The translations under genes were made by a program, and so were the position numbers. Positions 6,778-13,360 of a DNA stretch of 13,360 nt are shown in pieces. The DNA lies in the NCBI GenBank assembly GCA_027622115.1, contig JAQBZS010000079.1:1-13360 (forward strand). Direction: 5' to 3'. Positions within the stretch are counted from its first letter, which is position 1. Each line of letters begins with the position of its first letter. This stretch comes from Planctomycetota bacterium (lineage in GTDB: Bacteria; Planctomycetota; Planctomycetia; Planctomycetales; Planctomycetaceae). The notes under the pieces are model-generated. The model was not told the origin of the DNA. It searched no databases and saw only the letters and a program-made list of their open reading frames with translations.

Positions 6778-7581
6778 ATGAGCAACTTCATGAGGACACG
6801 GACGTCCATGAACATTAATCCCAAACCACTTACTCGTGGATGTTTGATCGAGCCGCTGCACTCGTTCACGCTCCGTCGCGGACGACGTTCGCGTTTGGGA
6901 ATGGCGATCTTTGCTGTTTTCGTGTTGGCAGTTCTCTCGACTCGGGCCACCGCGCAGTCCGGCGGTTCGACGTTTCCTCGAAACGGACGAACGGGAACTC
7001 CGAACGCAATTCGTCCGAGTCAACCGGCGACCGCCGTCCCCGCACCCAGCCGCCGCATTCCCAGCCCGACCACGCCAATCACATCCGACGGATCGAAAGA
7101 TTCGGCGTCTGGATCAACGTTCTCGATTTTCAAGACACTGGCGGCGTTGCTGCTCGTTGTCACGCTGATTTTGATCTGCGCCAAGTTCTTGCGTAAGCAT
7201 TCGCCGGTGCTGAAACTGGGCCTGCCCAAGGACGCCGTGGAAGTCCTCGGTCGCACGTCGCTTGATCCGAAACAACATGTGTACTTGGTGCGTCTTGGCG
7301 CACAGATCCTGGTGCTCGGATCGTCGGCCGGTGAGTTGCGAACGCTGGCCAACATCACCGATCCCATGCAAGTCGATTTGCTCGCCGGATCCTGCAAACA
7401 ACAAGCCGGGCAACATCAGTCTCACGGTCTGGCGGATCTCTTTCGCCGCTTCACGGCACCGACGGCACCGGAAGTTCAGCCACCACCCAACGTGAAGCCG
7501 GTTGAATCTGCCGACTCGGAATTCCACCGCAAACTCCAAGACCGGTTCACGGTTCCCGCGACATCGCGGTCCGTGGATTGA
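6778..7581 (+). CDS. fliO: Flagellar export assembly protein FliO
   Basis: Membrane protein that helps assemble the FliPQR export pore. 267 aa from the ATG at 6778, against about 120 in enterics. An N-terminal hydrophobic segment at 42-60 ending ATAQS looks like a cleavable signal peptide with a long basic leader, a style common in planctomycetes. A proline/serine/threonine-rich linker (62-115) follows, then a membrane segment at about 117-138. The cytoplasmic FliO core has LGLPKDAVEVLGRTSLDP and VYLVRLGAQILVLGSSAGEL (168-187). The C-tail is variable. The start is uncertain: a hairpin abuts 6778, and ATGs at 6790, 6808 and 6901 are in frame; 6808 is preceded by GGA and 6901 would still keep the signal core. 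The end overlaps a TTG of fliP. Confidence 0.85.
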   Translation: MSNFMRTRTSMNINPKPLTRGCLIEPLHSFTLRRGRRSRLGMAIFAVFVLAVLSTRATAQSGGSTFPRNGRTGTPNAIRPSQPATAVPAPSRRIPSPTTPITSDGSKDSASGSTFSIFKTLAALLLVVTLILICAKFLRKHSPVLKLGLPKDAVEVLGRTSLDPKQHVYLVRLGAQILVLGSSAGELRTLANITDPMQVDLLAGSCKQQAGQHQSHGLADLFRRFTAPTAPEVQPPPNVKPVESADSEFHRKLQDRFTVPATSRSVD

Positions 7582-7616
7582 CGCCCCACAACCGTTCTCG
7601 ATCAACGCCACTGCTC

Positions 7617-8654
7617 ATGCTTCCAACACAACCACCGAACGAACGCCATTCCCACCACTGGTGGCCAATCCGCATTCGGACGGCGATGCTCGACTCGGCA
7701 GGACTTTCGCCGCTCAAATCGTCGACCGTCGTGCTCGCCGATCGTCGTTGGCGAAGTTTGTTATTCGCCGTAATTGCCATGTTCGTGTTGCTTTCATCGG
7801 TTTCCGCGCAAGGTCAACAACCCGGAAATGTGCGTCCGATCGTGCCGCCCGATCCCGCGAAATTCGACGGGCAGTTGCAATTCCCGGCCGGATTCGACGT
7901 CGAAAAGATTTTCTCCGCCGAGAGCATGCCGGCCACGATTCAGATCTTGGCTCTGCTCACCGTTCTGAGTCTGGCCCCTTCAATCCTGATCATGACCACC
8001 TGCTTCGTGCGATTTGTGATCGTGCTCGGACTGCTCCGGCAAGCACTCGGCACTCAACAACTGCCGCCGAATCAAGTGCTGACTTCGCTGTCTCTATTTT
8101 TGACATTCATGGTAATGGCACCTGCTTGGCGACAGGCCTACGAAGACGGCGTCGAGCCCTATATTAATAATCGACCGTTCGCCAACGAGCCCGCGAACCC
8201 CAATCTCAGCGACGCCATGAAGCGTCAAATCCGACGCCAGATTGCAATCACTCGGACGCTGGCACCCATTCGCAGTTACATGATCGATCAGATCGAAGCC
8301 ACGAAGAACAGCGACACAGTGTGGATGCTGGTCGAACACCAACGCCCGAAACCTGGATCCCAAGCGGACCGCGACTTCAAGCTGCCGGAGAACTACGACG
8401 ACCTCAGTCTGTCGATTCTCGTGCCGGCTTACATGTTGAGTGAACTCAAAACGGCGTTCTTAATCGGATTTCAGTTGTATTTGCCCTTTGTCGTGATCGA
8501 CATGGTGATCTCCACGGTCTTGATCAGTATGGGCATGATGATGCTGCCGCCGGTGCTGATCTCGCTCCCCTTTAAGTTGTTGTTGTTCGTCATGATTGAT
8601 GGTTGGCATCTCACCGTCGGCATGATGTTGGACAGCGTAAAACCCTTCGGCTGA
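7617..8654 (+). CDS. fliP: Flagellar export pore protein FliP
   Basis: Core subunit of the FliPQR export gate. 345 aa from the ATG at 7617 (enteric FliP is about 245). A hydrophobic stretch at 48-64 ending VSAQG is a probable signal peptide, as in other FliP proteins, but with a long leader. The conserved core is clear: ILALLTVLSLAPSILIMTTCFVR split over 110-132, then FVIVLGLLRQALGTQQLPPNQ (133-153), TFMVMAPAW, and after the periplasmic domain LVPAYMLSELKTAFLIGF (268-285) and PFKLLLFVMIDGWHL (318-332). The periplasmic part (170-265) is longer than usual. The start is uncertain: a TTG at 7578 overlaps fliO, and an ATG at 7686 is preceded by GGA and gives a more normal signal peptide. Confidence 0.93.
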   Translation: MLPTQPPNERHSHHWWPIRIRTAMLDSAGLSPLKSSTVVLADRRWRSLLFAVIAMFVLLSSVSAQGQQPGNVRPIVPPDPAKFDGQLQFPAGFDVEKIFSAESMPATIQILALLTVLSLAPSILIMTTCFVRFVIVLGLLRQALGTQQLPPNQVLTSLSLFLTFMVMAPAWRQAYEDGVEPYINNRPFANEPANPNLSDAMKRQIRRQIAITRTLAPIRSYMIDQIEATKNSDTVWMLVEHQRPKPGSQADRDFKLPENYDDLSLSILVPAYMLSELKTAFLIGFQLYLPFVVIDMVISTVLISMGMMMLPPVLISLPFKLLLFVMIDGWHLTVGMMLDSVKPFG

Positions 8655-8686
8655 CCACAATCTGCCGGTCGTTATGCAGAAATCGT

Positions 8687-8711
8687 CAATCGCCAATCAA
8701 CAATCGCCAAT
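8687..8711. repeat. Short direct repeat between fliP and fliQ
   Basis: CAATCGCCAAT occurs at 8687-8697 and 8701-8711, a 14-bp period. It fills part of the 74-bp gap before fliQ. It may be replication slippage or the edge of a small dispersed repeat; no function is evident. Confidence 0.55.
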
Positions 8712-8728
8712 ACCCTCAGTGTGAGATC

Positions 8729-8995
8729 ATGGATTCGAGTCAGGTTGTTGAATTGAGTCGCAACGCGATCGTGGTGACCTTGACGGTCGCGGCTCCCATT
8801 CTGATTACCGCGATCGCCGTCGGCTTGGTTGTCAGCCTGCTGCAGGCCATGACGCAGATTCAGGATCAGACGATTAGCTTTGTACCGAAGATTGTGGCGA
8901 TGCTCGCCGCGATGCTTTATGCGCTGCCGTGGGCGTTGGACCGCATCGTGACGTATTCGAGCGAACTGATCCGCAACATCCCGAATACGCTGTAA
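8729..8995 (+). CDS. fliQ: Flagellar export pore protein FliQ
   Basis: Small gate subunit of the FliPQR complex. 88 aa, matching the usual 89. Two membrane helices at about 15-38 (IVVTLTVAAPILITAIAVGL) and 52-75 surround a cytoplasmic loop with LLQAMTQIQDQTISFVPKI, the family's signature. The frame is open farther upstream to 8603, but that extension overlaps fliP and has no FliQ character, so the ATG at 8729, preceded by GTGAG, is the start. It ends 11 nt before fliR. Confidence 0.94.
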   Translation: MDSSQVVELSRNAIVVTLTVAAPILITAIAVGLVVSLLQAMTQIQDQTISFVPKIVAMLAAMLYALPWALDRIVTYSSELIRNIPNTL

Positions 8996-9006
8996 GCGGG
9001 TGAGAC

Positions 9007-10029
9007 ATGCTTAGGGAACTCGCATCGCCCGCCATGCGGATCATCAGCGAACTGGTGCTGCAAGATGCGATGGGATTCGTCTACCTGTTTATCCTCGTGC
9101 TGATGCGGATGAGCGGCCTAATGCTGGTGGGCCCGATGTTCGGTCAAAGCGTCGTCCCGGCCAACGTCCGAGCCCTATTGGTGTTCGTGCTCACGATTGT
9201 TGTCGCGCCGACGCTGTTTCAACATGCGGCCGTCGGGGCGCAGCGGATGGATGTCAACGAAGACGGCTTTCTTGTCCGCGCGGAAATTCCCGATCATCTG
9301 ACGCCTCGTTTTGACAGATTGTTGGCGGACCTGGGACGGGCACGGGGATCGGCGCTCCGCACAAATGAGTTTTCGTTTTCATTGCGTTTGCCGCCGACTT
9401 TGATGCATATGTTCGTAGCGGTCGCGGGTGAATTCGCGTTGGGCTTCGTGCTGGGGTTCGGCGTTTTGATTCTGTTGTCGGCGCTGCAGTTGGTGGGCGA
9501 GCTATTCGACCAACAGACGGGAATCGCATTGGGCGGCGTGTTCAATCCGGGGCTTGGCATCCAGACGTCGCTCACCGGTCAGTTCCTGTTCTTGTTGGGA
9601 ACAACCTTGGTGCTGTGCGTGCCCACGAATGGGCATCTGTTGATGGTCGGCGCCTTGATCGATTCGTTTCAGTCGTTGCCGATCGGCGATGCCTATATTC
9701 GAGAAAACTGGGAATACCAAGGCACGCTGTCGGTCGAATCACTCCCACCGGTGATCGAGCGAGTTAATAAGTTGGTCTATCTCTCGTTCTTACTGGCGGT
9801 TCAAGTCGCGGTGCCGCTATTGGCGGCGACGTCGCTCGTCACGATTGCCATGGGTTATCTCGGCTATACCGTTCCGCAAATCAACATTCTTGTCGTCGGA
9901 TTCCCGATTCGTGCATTCGCCAATTTGATCGTATTAGGGCTGACACTTTCAGGTTTGGCTGGGATGGTCGTGGAGCGGGTTCCCGAGATCATTCATGACA
10001 CGCTGAGCGTGTTGACTCGGCTGGCTTAG
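9007..10029 (+). CDS. fliR: Flagellar export pore protein FliR with an EF-hand-like insertion
   Basis: Third subunit of the FliPQR export gate. 340 aa against about 260 in enterics. GGGTGAG (8998-9004) just before the ATG supports the start. Family landmarks: membrane segments at about 24-43 and 56-71; FALGFVLGFGVLILLSALQLVGE (143-165) with GELFDQQTG; LFLLGTTLVLCVPTNGHLL starting near 194; SFQSLPIG (220-227); and PQINILVVGFPIR (290-302). Between the second and third membrane segments an extra hydrophilic stretch of about 50 residues (77-125) contains DVNEDGFLVRAE (82-93), a full EF-hand calcium loop, followed by the helix-like IPDHLTPRFDRLLADL. A second extension lies around 228-250. Cotranscribed with fliQ; a long repeat-filled gap precedes flhB. 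Confidence 0.94.
   Translation: MLRELASPAMRIISELVLQDAMGFVYLFILVLMRMSGLMLVGPMFGQSVVPANVRALLVFVLTIVVAPTLFQHAAVGAQRMDVNEDGFLVRAEIPDHLTPRFDRLLADLGRARGSALRTNEFSFSLRLPPTLMHMFVAVAGEFALGFVLGFGVLILLSALQLVGELFDQQTGIALGGVFNPGLGIQTSLTGQFLFLLGTTLVLCVPTNGHLLMVGALIDSFQSLPIGDAYIRENWEYQGTLSVESLPPVIERVNKLVYLSFLLAVQVAVPLLAATSLVTIAMGYLGYTVPQINILVVGFPIRAFANLIVLGLTLSGLAGMVVERVPEIIHDTLSVLTRLA
9250..9285 (+). other. EF-hand loop coding segment inside fliR
   Basis: Codes D-V-N-E-D-G-F-L-V-R-A-E, FliR residues 82-93. It fits the canonical 12-residue calcium loop at every key position: D at 1, N at 3, D at 5, G at 6, hydrophobic L at 8, E at 12. The RAEIP...RFDRLLADL continuation resembles the exiting helix of EF-hand proteins that are abundant in planctomycetes. 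Calcium binding is inferred only; the preceding helix is short and only one loop is present. Confidence 0.7.
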
Positions 10030-10058
10030 TTCGAGAAGGGCGATGTAGCGTGTTCTTA

Positions 10059-10104
10059 GTCGCGGAGCGACGGCAGCATTTAGCCTGGGGCGTAAGCCCC
10101 AGGG
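10059..10104 (-). repeat. Inverted copy of the tandem-unit hairpin
   Basis: Reads, on the minus strand, as the end of a tandem unit plus the start of the next: a CCTGGGGC-GCCCCAGG hairpin (10084-10103), then CTAAATGCTG and a GTCGC-GGA-GCGAC stem (10059-10071). Same element as at 10231-10346, in opposite orientation. Confidence 0.8.
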
Positions 10105-10128
10105 TGTCGATTCAAGTCAACGGGGCAT

Positions 10129-10147
10129 AGCCGCAGAGCGGCGACAG
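10129..10147 (-). repeat. 19-bp inverted partner of the array's right end
   Basis: Perfect reverse complement of 10328-10346 (CTGTCGCCGCTCTGCGGCT). The two copies bracket the 70-bp tandem units, giving the array inverted ends. Confidence 0.85.
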
Positions 10148-10180
10148 CGAGCGTTTTGCATCATGGAACCTTTTCTCGGG

Positions 10181-10346
10181 CTAGATGTTGTCACCGCTTC
10201 GCGGTTCTTGTGCCGTGTTTCGAACTGTGTCCTGGGGCTTACGCCCCAGGCTAAATGTTGTCACCGCTTCGCGGTTCTTGTGCCGTGTTTCGAACTGTTT
10301 CCTGGGGCTTGTGCCCCAGGCTAAATGCTGTCGCCGCTCTGCGGCT
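10181..10346 (+). repeat. 70-bp tandem repeat, 2 full units plus a partial third
   Basis: Units 10181-10250 and 10251-10320 differ at 4 of 70 positions; a diverged partial unit follows to 10346. Each unit starts CTA(G/A)ATGTTGTC, then has ACCGC-TTC-GCGGT, a linker with GTGCCGTGTTTCGAACTG, and the CCTGGGGC-4 nt-GCCCCAGG hairpin. Two of the four differences fall in the loop of the last hairpin, leaving its stem intact. The unit length is not a multiple of three and no frame looks coding. Confidence 0.9.
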
Positions 10347-10380
10347 GAAACATCGCGATATCCACACAACGAGTTAACCC

Positions 10381-11469
10381 ATGCCGGCGGAAGACGGCGA
10401 AAAGACCGAACTGCCAACAGAACACCGCCGAGCCGAAGTGCGGCGTCAGGGAAATGTCGCGCGCAGTGTCGATCTCAATTCGGCGGTCATGATGTTTGGT
10501 ACGGCCATCGTCCTCTACGTGTCCGGCGGGCAATTTGTAAATGCGATGAGCGACATCGTCAGAACGCATCTCCAAGCCCGCCCATTTCTAAGTGGCAAGC
10601 TCGACGCGAAGTCCGTTACGAAACTGGCGTGGGATGTCGTCGGCGATGCCTCACGTCCCGCGTTTTCGATGATGCTGATGTTGGCGGGAGTGGCGTTGCT
10701 CGTAAACCTTGTCCAATTCGGTTGGGTATTCTCGCCGGAAGTCGTGCAGCCTCAATTTGGCCGGATTAGTCCCCTGCAAGGACTCAAACGAATCTTTTCG
10801 GTGGCGAGTGTATTCAAGCTCATGGTCAGCTTGTGCAAGTTGATCATCCTATTGGGAGTTACGATTGCCTTTGCCGTGAACGTCATTCCGCTCAGCGCGC
10901 GGACCGCGGGACACGACATCTCGCCGATCAAGATCGGTCGCGATCTCGGTGAAACAACGGTGGAACTCGCGTTCTTACTGTCGATTGCATTGCTAGTGCT
11001 GGGAGTGCTCGACTACATGTTCCAGAAATGGAAGCACGAGCGCGACATGATGATGACTCGCCAAGAACTGCGCGAAGAAATGAAGCAGTTGGAAGGCGAT
11101 CAAGAAATCCGCCAGCGTCGACGCGAAACCCATCGAAAGCTGGCGAACTCGAAAGAACTGCAACAAGTTCCCACCGCGGACGCCGTGATCACAAACCCAA
11201 CACATATCGCGGTGGCGATCAAATACGACCCCGATGTGCGACCGGCTCCGTACGTCGTCGCCAAAGGCACGGATGCCTTGGCGGCTCGGATTCGGGAGAT
11301 CGCCGCAGAACATGGCGTCCCGATTCTGGAACGCAAACCGTTGGCTCGTGCGCTGTATCGCGACGTGAAAGTCGGACAGATGGTCCCCGCCGAGATGTAC
11401 GACGTCTTCGTGCAAATCATGGCCTACGTGTATCAGATCACGGGGCGGCAGGGACCGAAGCTACCGTGA
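10381..11469 (+). CDS. flhB: Flagellar export switch protein FlhB
   Basis: Export-gate protein that switches substrate class from rod/hook to filament after self-cleavage. 362 aa, close to the enteric 382. N-terminus EDGEKTELPTEHRRAEVRRQGNVARS (4-29) is typical. Four membrane segments lie at about 33-53, 95-115, 146-168 and 195-213. A charged linker helix (216-258) leads into the cytoplasmic domain with the autocleavage site N272-P273-T274-H275 in AVITNPTHIAVAIKYDP (268-284), and ends with VPILERKPLARALY and VGQMVPAEMY (331-340). Cleavage is expected between N272 and P273. It is the last flagellar gene here; flhA does not follow. Its last 32 bp overlap the 3' end of the leftward ROK gene. Confidence 0.95.
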   Translation: MPAEDGEKTELPTEHRRAEVRRQGNVARSVDLNSAVMMFGTAIVLYVSGGQFVNAMSDIVRTHLQARPFLSGKLDAKSVTKLAWDVVGDASRPAFSMMLMLAGVALLVNLVQFGWVFSPEVVQPQFGRISPLQGLKRIFSVASVFKLMVSLCKLIILLGVTIAFAVNVIPLSARTAGHDISPIKIGRDLGETTVELAFLLSIALLVLGVLDYMFQKWKHERDMMMTRQELREEMKQLEGDQEIRQRRRETHRKLANSKELQQVPTADAVITNPTHIAVAIKYDPDVRPAPYVVAKGTDALAARIREIAAEHGVPILERKPLARALYRDVKVGQMVPAEMYDVFVQIMAYVYQITGRQGPKLP

Positions 11470-12487
11470 GTCGCGATTTCCAGAGTTCCAGCCGTGCGCA
11501 TCCAGCCGCGCCAATGAAGCCAGCTTCGCCGCCCAGGGAGGCGTATTCGATGCGCGTCCGAGCAAATGGAACGGGAAACGCTCGCGTTTGTATTTCGTCC
11601 TTAATCCGTTGCAAGAATCGCCTGCCGAGTTTCGTGTCGTTACGCCCGAAGTTCATGCCGCCTCCGAACAGGAAAATGTCCGGATTGATGACGTGCATCA
11701 ACGTTGTGGCTCCGACGCCGAGATACCTAGCGGTCTCCATGATCAGTTCGTCCGCCAATTCATCGCCGGCTTCGGCCGCGTTGGCGATGGCGAGTGCCGT
11801 GAGTTCTTCGCCCGGCCCCAAGAGTTCCGTGATGATCGAGTCCCGACCTGATTCCAGTGCTTCGCGACAGCGATCCACCAACGATGAAGCACTAGCATAG
11901 GCTTCCAGCGTGCCGTATTGACCGGTGTTGCAACGGCGACCGTGGTCCATTTCGATGATGATGTGTCCGCATTCCGAACCGTGCGATTGTGCTCCCTGAA
12001 TGACCTGATCGCCGACAATGATGCCGCAGCCGATGCCGGTGCCAAGAGTGAGCAATACCAGGCTATGGCAATCGCGACCGCTGCCGGCAATAAACTCGCC
12101 GTACGCGGCGGCATTTGCATCGTTTTGCAAGACGGTCGCGAACCCCGAGTGCTCGGCCACCAAATCGCGAATCGGCACGTTGGACCAATTCGGAAAGTTG
12201 TGCGGGTACAGCATGACGCCCGCAGGGATGTCCATCGGTCCGGGTGTTGCCAATCCCAGCGAGTGAATCGCGTCGCGTTGCAGCCCGGCAGTTTCGATCG
12301 CTTGATTGATCGCCTTCGAGATCTGTCGAACCGTGTGATCGACGCCGAGCGCGGCTTGCGTGGGAAGTTGTACCGACGACAGCGGCTGGCAATCGCCGTC
12401 AATCACGCCCGCCTTAATGTTGGTGCCGCCCAGGTCCACACCCAGGAAATACAGGCCGGGTGTCTCGATCGTCACGATGCTCGACAT
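11438..12487 (-). CDS. ROK-family sugar kinase (glucokinase-like)
   Basis: Probable ATP-dependent hexose kinase of the ROK family. 349 aa: phosphate-binding DLGGTNIKAGVID (18-30), LATPGP (79-84), catalytic aspartate D123 in LQNDANAAAYGE (120-131), second ATP motif LGTGIGCGI (148-156), and SECGH (171-175) where the family's sugar-contacting glutamate and zinc histidine sit. The zinc motif C-x-C-G-x-x-G-C-x-E appears as C186-N-T-G-Q-Y-G-T-L-E195, so two of the three cysteines are threonine. Length and remaining motifs are normal, so it is probably functional but perhaps without the structural zinc. AAGGAG lies about 10 nt before the ATG, inside the end of the upstream gene. It starts 3 nt after the metallopeptidase-like gene, indicating translational coupling. 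Glucose as substrate is a guess. Confidence 0.88.
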   Translation of the reverse strand: MSSIVTIETPGLYFLGVDLGGTNIKAGVIDGDCQPLSSVQLPTQAALGVDHTVRQISKAINQAIETAGLQRDAIHSLGLATPGPMDIPAGVMLYPHNFPNWSNVPIRDLVAEHSGFATVLQNDANAAAYGEFIAGSGRDCHSLVLLTLGTGIGCGIIVGDQVIQGAQSHGSECGHIIIEMDHGRRCNTGQYGTLEAYASASSLVDRCREALESGRDSIITELLGPGEELTALAIANAAEAGDELADELIMETARYLGVGATTLMHVINPDIFLFGGGMNFGRNDTKLGRRFLQRIKDEIQTRAFPVPFARTRIEYASLGGEAGFIGAAGCARLELWKSRLTVASVPAAP

Positions 12488-12490
12488 ATC

Positions 12491-13360
12491 TCAAACTCCT
12501 TTTCGTTTGTGCTTGTCTTGCAGCCGTTTCCAATAGCTCTTCCAGTATGTGTCGTAATAGTCGTATGCCGCGTTTTGAATATGATCCGGGTCGACAACCT
12601 TCGGTGACTTGGCGGGATCGAACCCCTGGAGGTGCCCTTGGCCGGCTCGTTCGCGAGGCGACACGAATCGCCATTCGGAATCGCCAAGCACATCTTTGCA
12701 AAGTTGCGCCAGCGGCGGATCGTAAGTCAGCAGTTGTTTGCGCGTGTGAATGTGGTTGTGGTCGTGGTCCATGGTGCGATTGGTGTCGTACCAGCATTGC
12801 ACCCCTTCCGCCCAATACTCCGCGCGATTTTTCGCCGCGTAGCACTGTTTCGCGCCGCCGAACACGATCAGCACTTTGTCTTGCGATGTGACCTTGATCT
12901 TCGCATTGGTCGGCTTGCCGTTGACCAGAATGTCTCCGCCGTCCAGGCATTTGCGGATCAAGTCCGGCGACCGATCTGGAAACGACTTCATGAGGGCTTC
13001 CAATAGGCCGACCGGTGTCGCGCTCTTGACGCGACGAAATCGCTGAGCGGCTCGACCGTCATTCCAGATGCCGGCTGCCTTCGCACGATTGAAGGTTTCG
13101 GTGAGTCGATCTTGTAGTCCCTTGTCGAAGCCGGCTCCGTGTATCACATGCCCGAATTCGTGGATCAGAATGCTTTCCAGTCGCATGCCTCCTTCGTATT
13201 CAAGCACGTCTTCTTCGGCAAACACGACGGTCGGTCGGCCGTGTTTGTGGGTCAGAAACCCGCGACTCCGCCAGTTGTAGAAGTCGAGTTCCTTGCCGGT
13301 TTTCGTTGACGCGAATTGCGGCAATTGTGACGTCAGTTCGTCGTGCCCGATGAGAATACA
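12491..13360 (-). CDS. HExxH metallopeptidase-like protein, 5' end beyond the window
   Basis: Putative zinc metallopeptidase of unknown substrate. The frame has no stop up to the right edge (the first codons in the window read CILIGHDELTSQLPQF), so a TTG at 13324 is unlikely to be the real start and the N-terminus lies outside. The zinc motif is H-E-F-G-H (13148-13162) in LIHEFGHVIHGAG. About 110 residues later NRAEYWAEGVQCWYD offers glutamates suited as the third ligand of a gluzincin-type site. A histidine-rich DHDHNHIH follows. The C-terminus is aromatic and basic, with two short YW-K repeats (TYWKSYWKRL). I recall similar secreted or membrane-linked proteins in planctomycetes but cannot name a family. 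Linked in an operon with the ROK kinase downstream (3-nt gap). Confidence 0.7.
   Translation of the reverse strand, partial: CILIGHDELTSQLPQFASTKTGKELDFYNWRSRGFLTHKHGRPTVVFAEEDVLEYEGGMRLESILIHEFGHVIHGAGFDKGLQDRLTETFNRAKAAGIWNDGRAAQRFRRVKSATPVGLLEALMKSFPDRSPDLIRKCLDGGDILVNGKPTNAKIKVTSQDKVLIVFGGAKQCYAAKNRAEYWAEGVQCWYDTNRTMDHDHNHIHTRKQLLTYDPPLAQLCKDVLGDSEWRFVSPRERAGQGHLQGFDPAKSPKVVDPDHIQNAAYDYYDTYWKSYWKRLQDKHKRKGV

Larger units (their letters stand above)
10030..10380. other. Repeat-filled gap between fliR and flhB
   Basis: 351 bp with no convincing gene inside an otherwise compact export operon. Nearly all of 10059-10346 is repeat DNA: an inverted hairpin copy, a second inverted fragment, two full 70-bp tandem units and a partial third. 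flhB has no strong Shine-Dalgarno sequence; its ATG follows GAGTTAACCC directly. Confidence 0.8.

Noticed and set aside
10181..10346. CRISPR array
   Set aside because: The units are contiguous 70-bp copies with no unique spacers and no cas genes nearby.
10185..10769. Rightward 194-codon frame across the repeat array into flhB
   Set aside because: It reads through the tandem repeats and the wrong frame of flhB; the 70-bp period shifts frame, so no repeat protein is encoded.
11028..11900. Rightward 290-codon frame spanning flhB and ROK
   Set aside because: It is out of frame with both genes, whose motifs are intact, and has no features of its own.

Overview
The window looks like a chromosomal segment from a Planctomycetota bacterium (Planctomycetaceae/Pirellula-like); this is inferred from gene content and style, not from a marker gene. 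Pointers are mid-50s G+C by eye, weak Shine-Dalgarno sequences, long N-terminal extensions on exported proteins, a planctomycete-style EF-hand loop, an HExxH protein ending in a YWKSYWKRL-type tail, and many GC-rich hairpins in the gene gaps.

Layout. Positions 1-135 may hold the 3' end of a rightward gene. A HlyD-type membrane-fusion/adaptor protein is encoded leftward (340-1455). A gap of about 0.5 kb carrying a long perfect hairpin separates it from a rightward flagellar cluster of eleven genes: flgE (hook), flbD, motA, motB (stator), fliL, fliN (C-ring/switch), fliO, fliP, fliQ, fliR, flhB (type III export gate). A weak intrinsic terminator after motB divides the cluster into a hook/stator block and a switch/export block. 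flhB converges with, and overlaps by 32 bp, a leftward two-gene unit: a ROK-family sugar kinase preceded by an HExxH metallopeptidase-like gene that runs off the right edge.

How the genes work together. FliOPQR and FlhB build and gate the flagellar export pore. FlhB self-cleaves at an intact NPTH site, the usual switch from hook (FlgE) to filament export. MotA and MotB form the ion-driven stator that FliL stabilises, and FliN is part of the rotor switch. fliM, expected between fliL and fliN, and flhA, expected next to flhB, are absent here. FliN has an N-terminal acidic motif like the CheY-binding peptide of FliM/FliY.

Most unusual points. (1) FliR has an inserted hydrophilic loop with a textbook EF-hand calcium-binding sequence, not part of the enteric FliR architecture. 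(2) Several gaps in the cluster carry structured hairpin repeats: a double hairpin at the missing fliM position, a hairpin abutting the fliO start, and a 70-bp tandem repeat flanked by inverted copies between fliR and flhB. (3) The ROK kinase has lost two of the three cysteines of the family zinc motif. No RNA genes, CRISPR arrays, transposases or phage genes were recognised.
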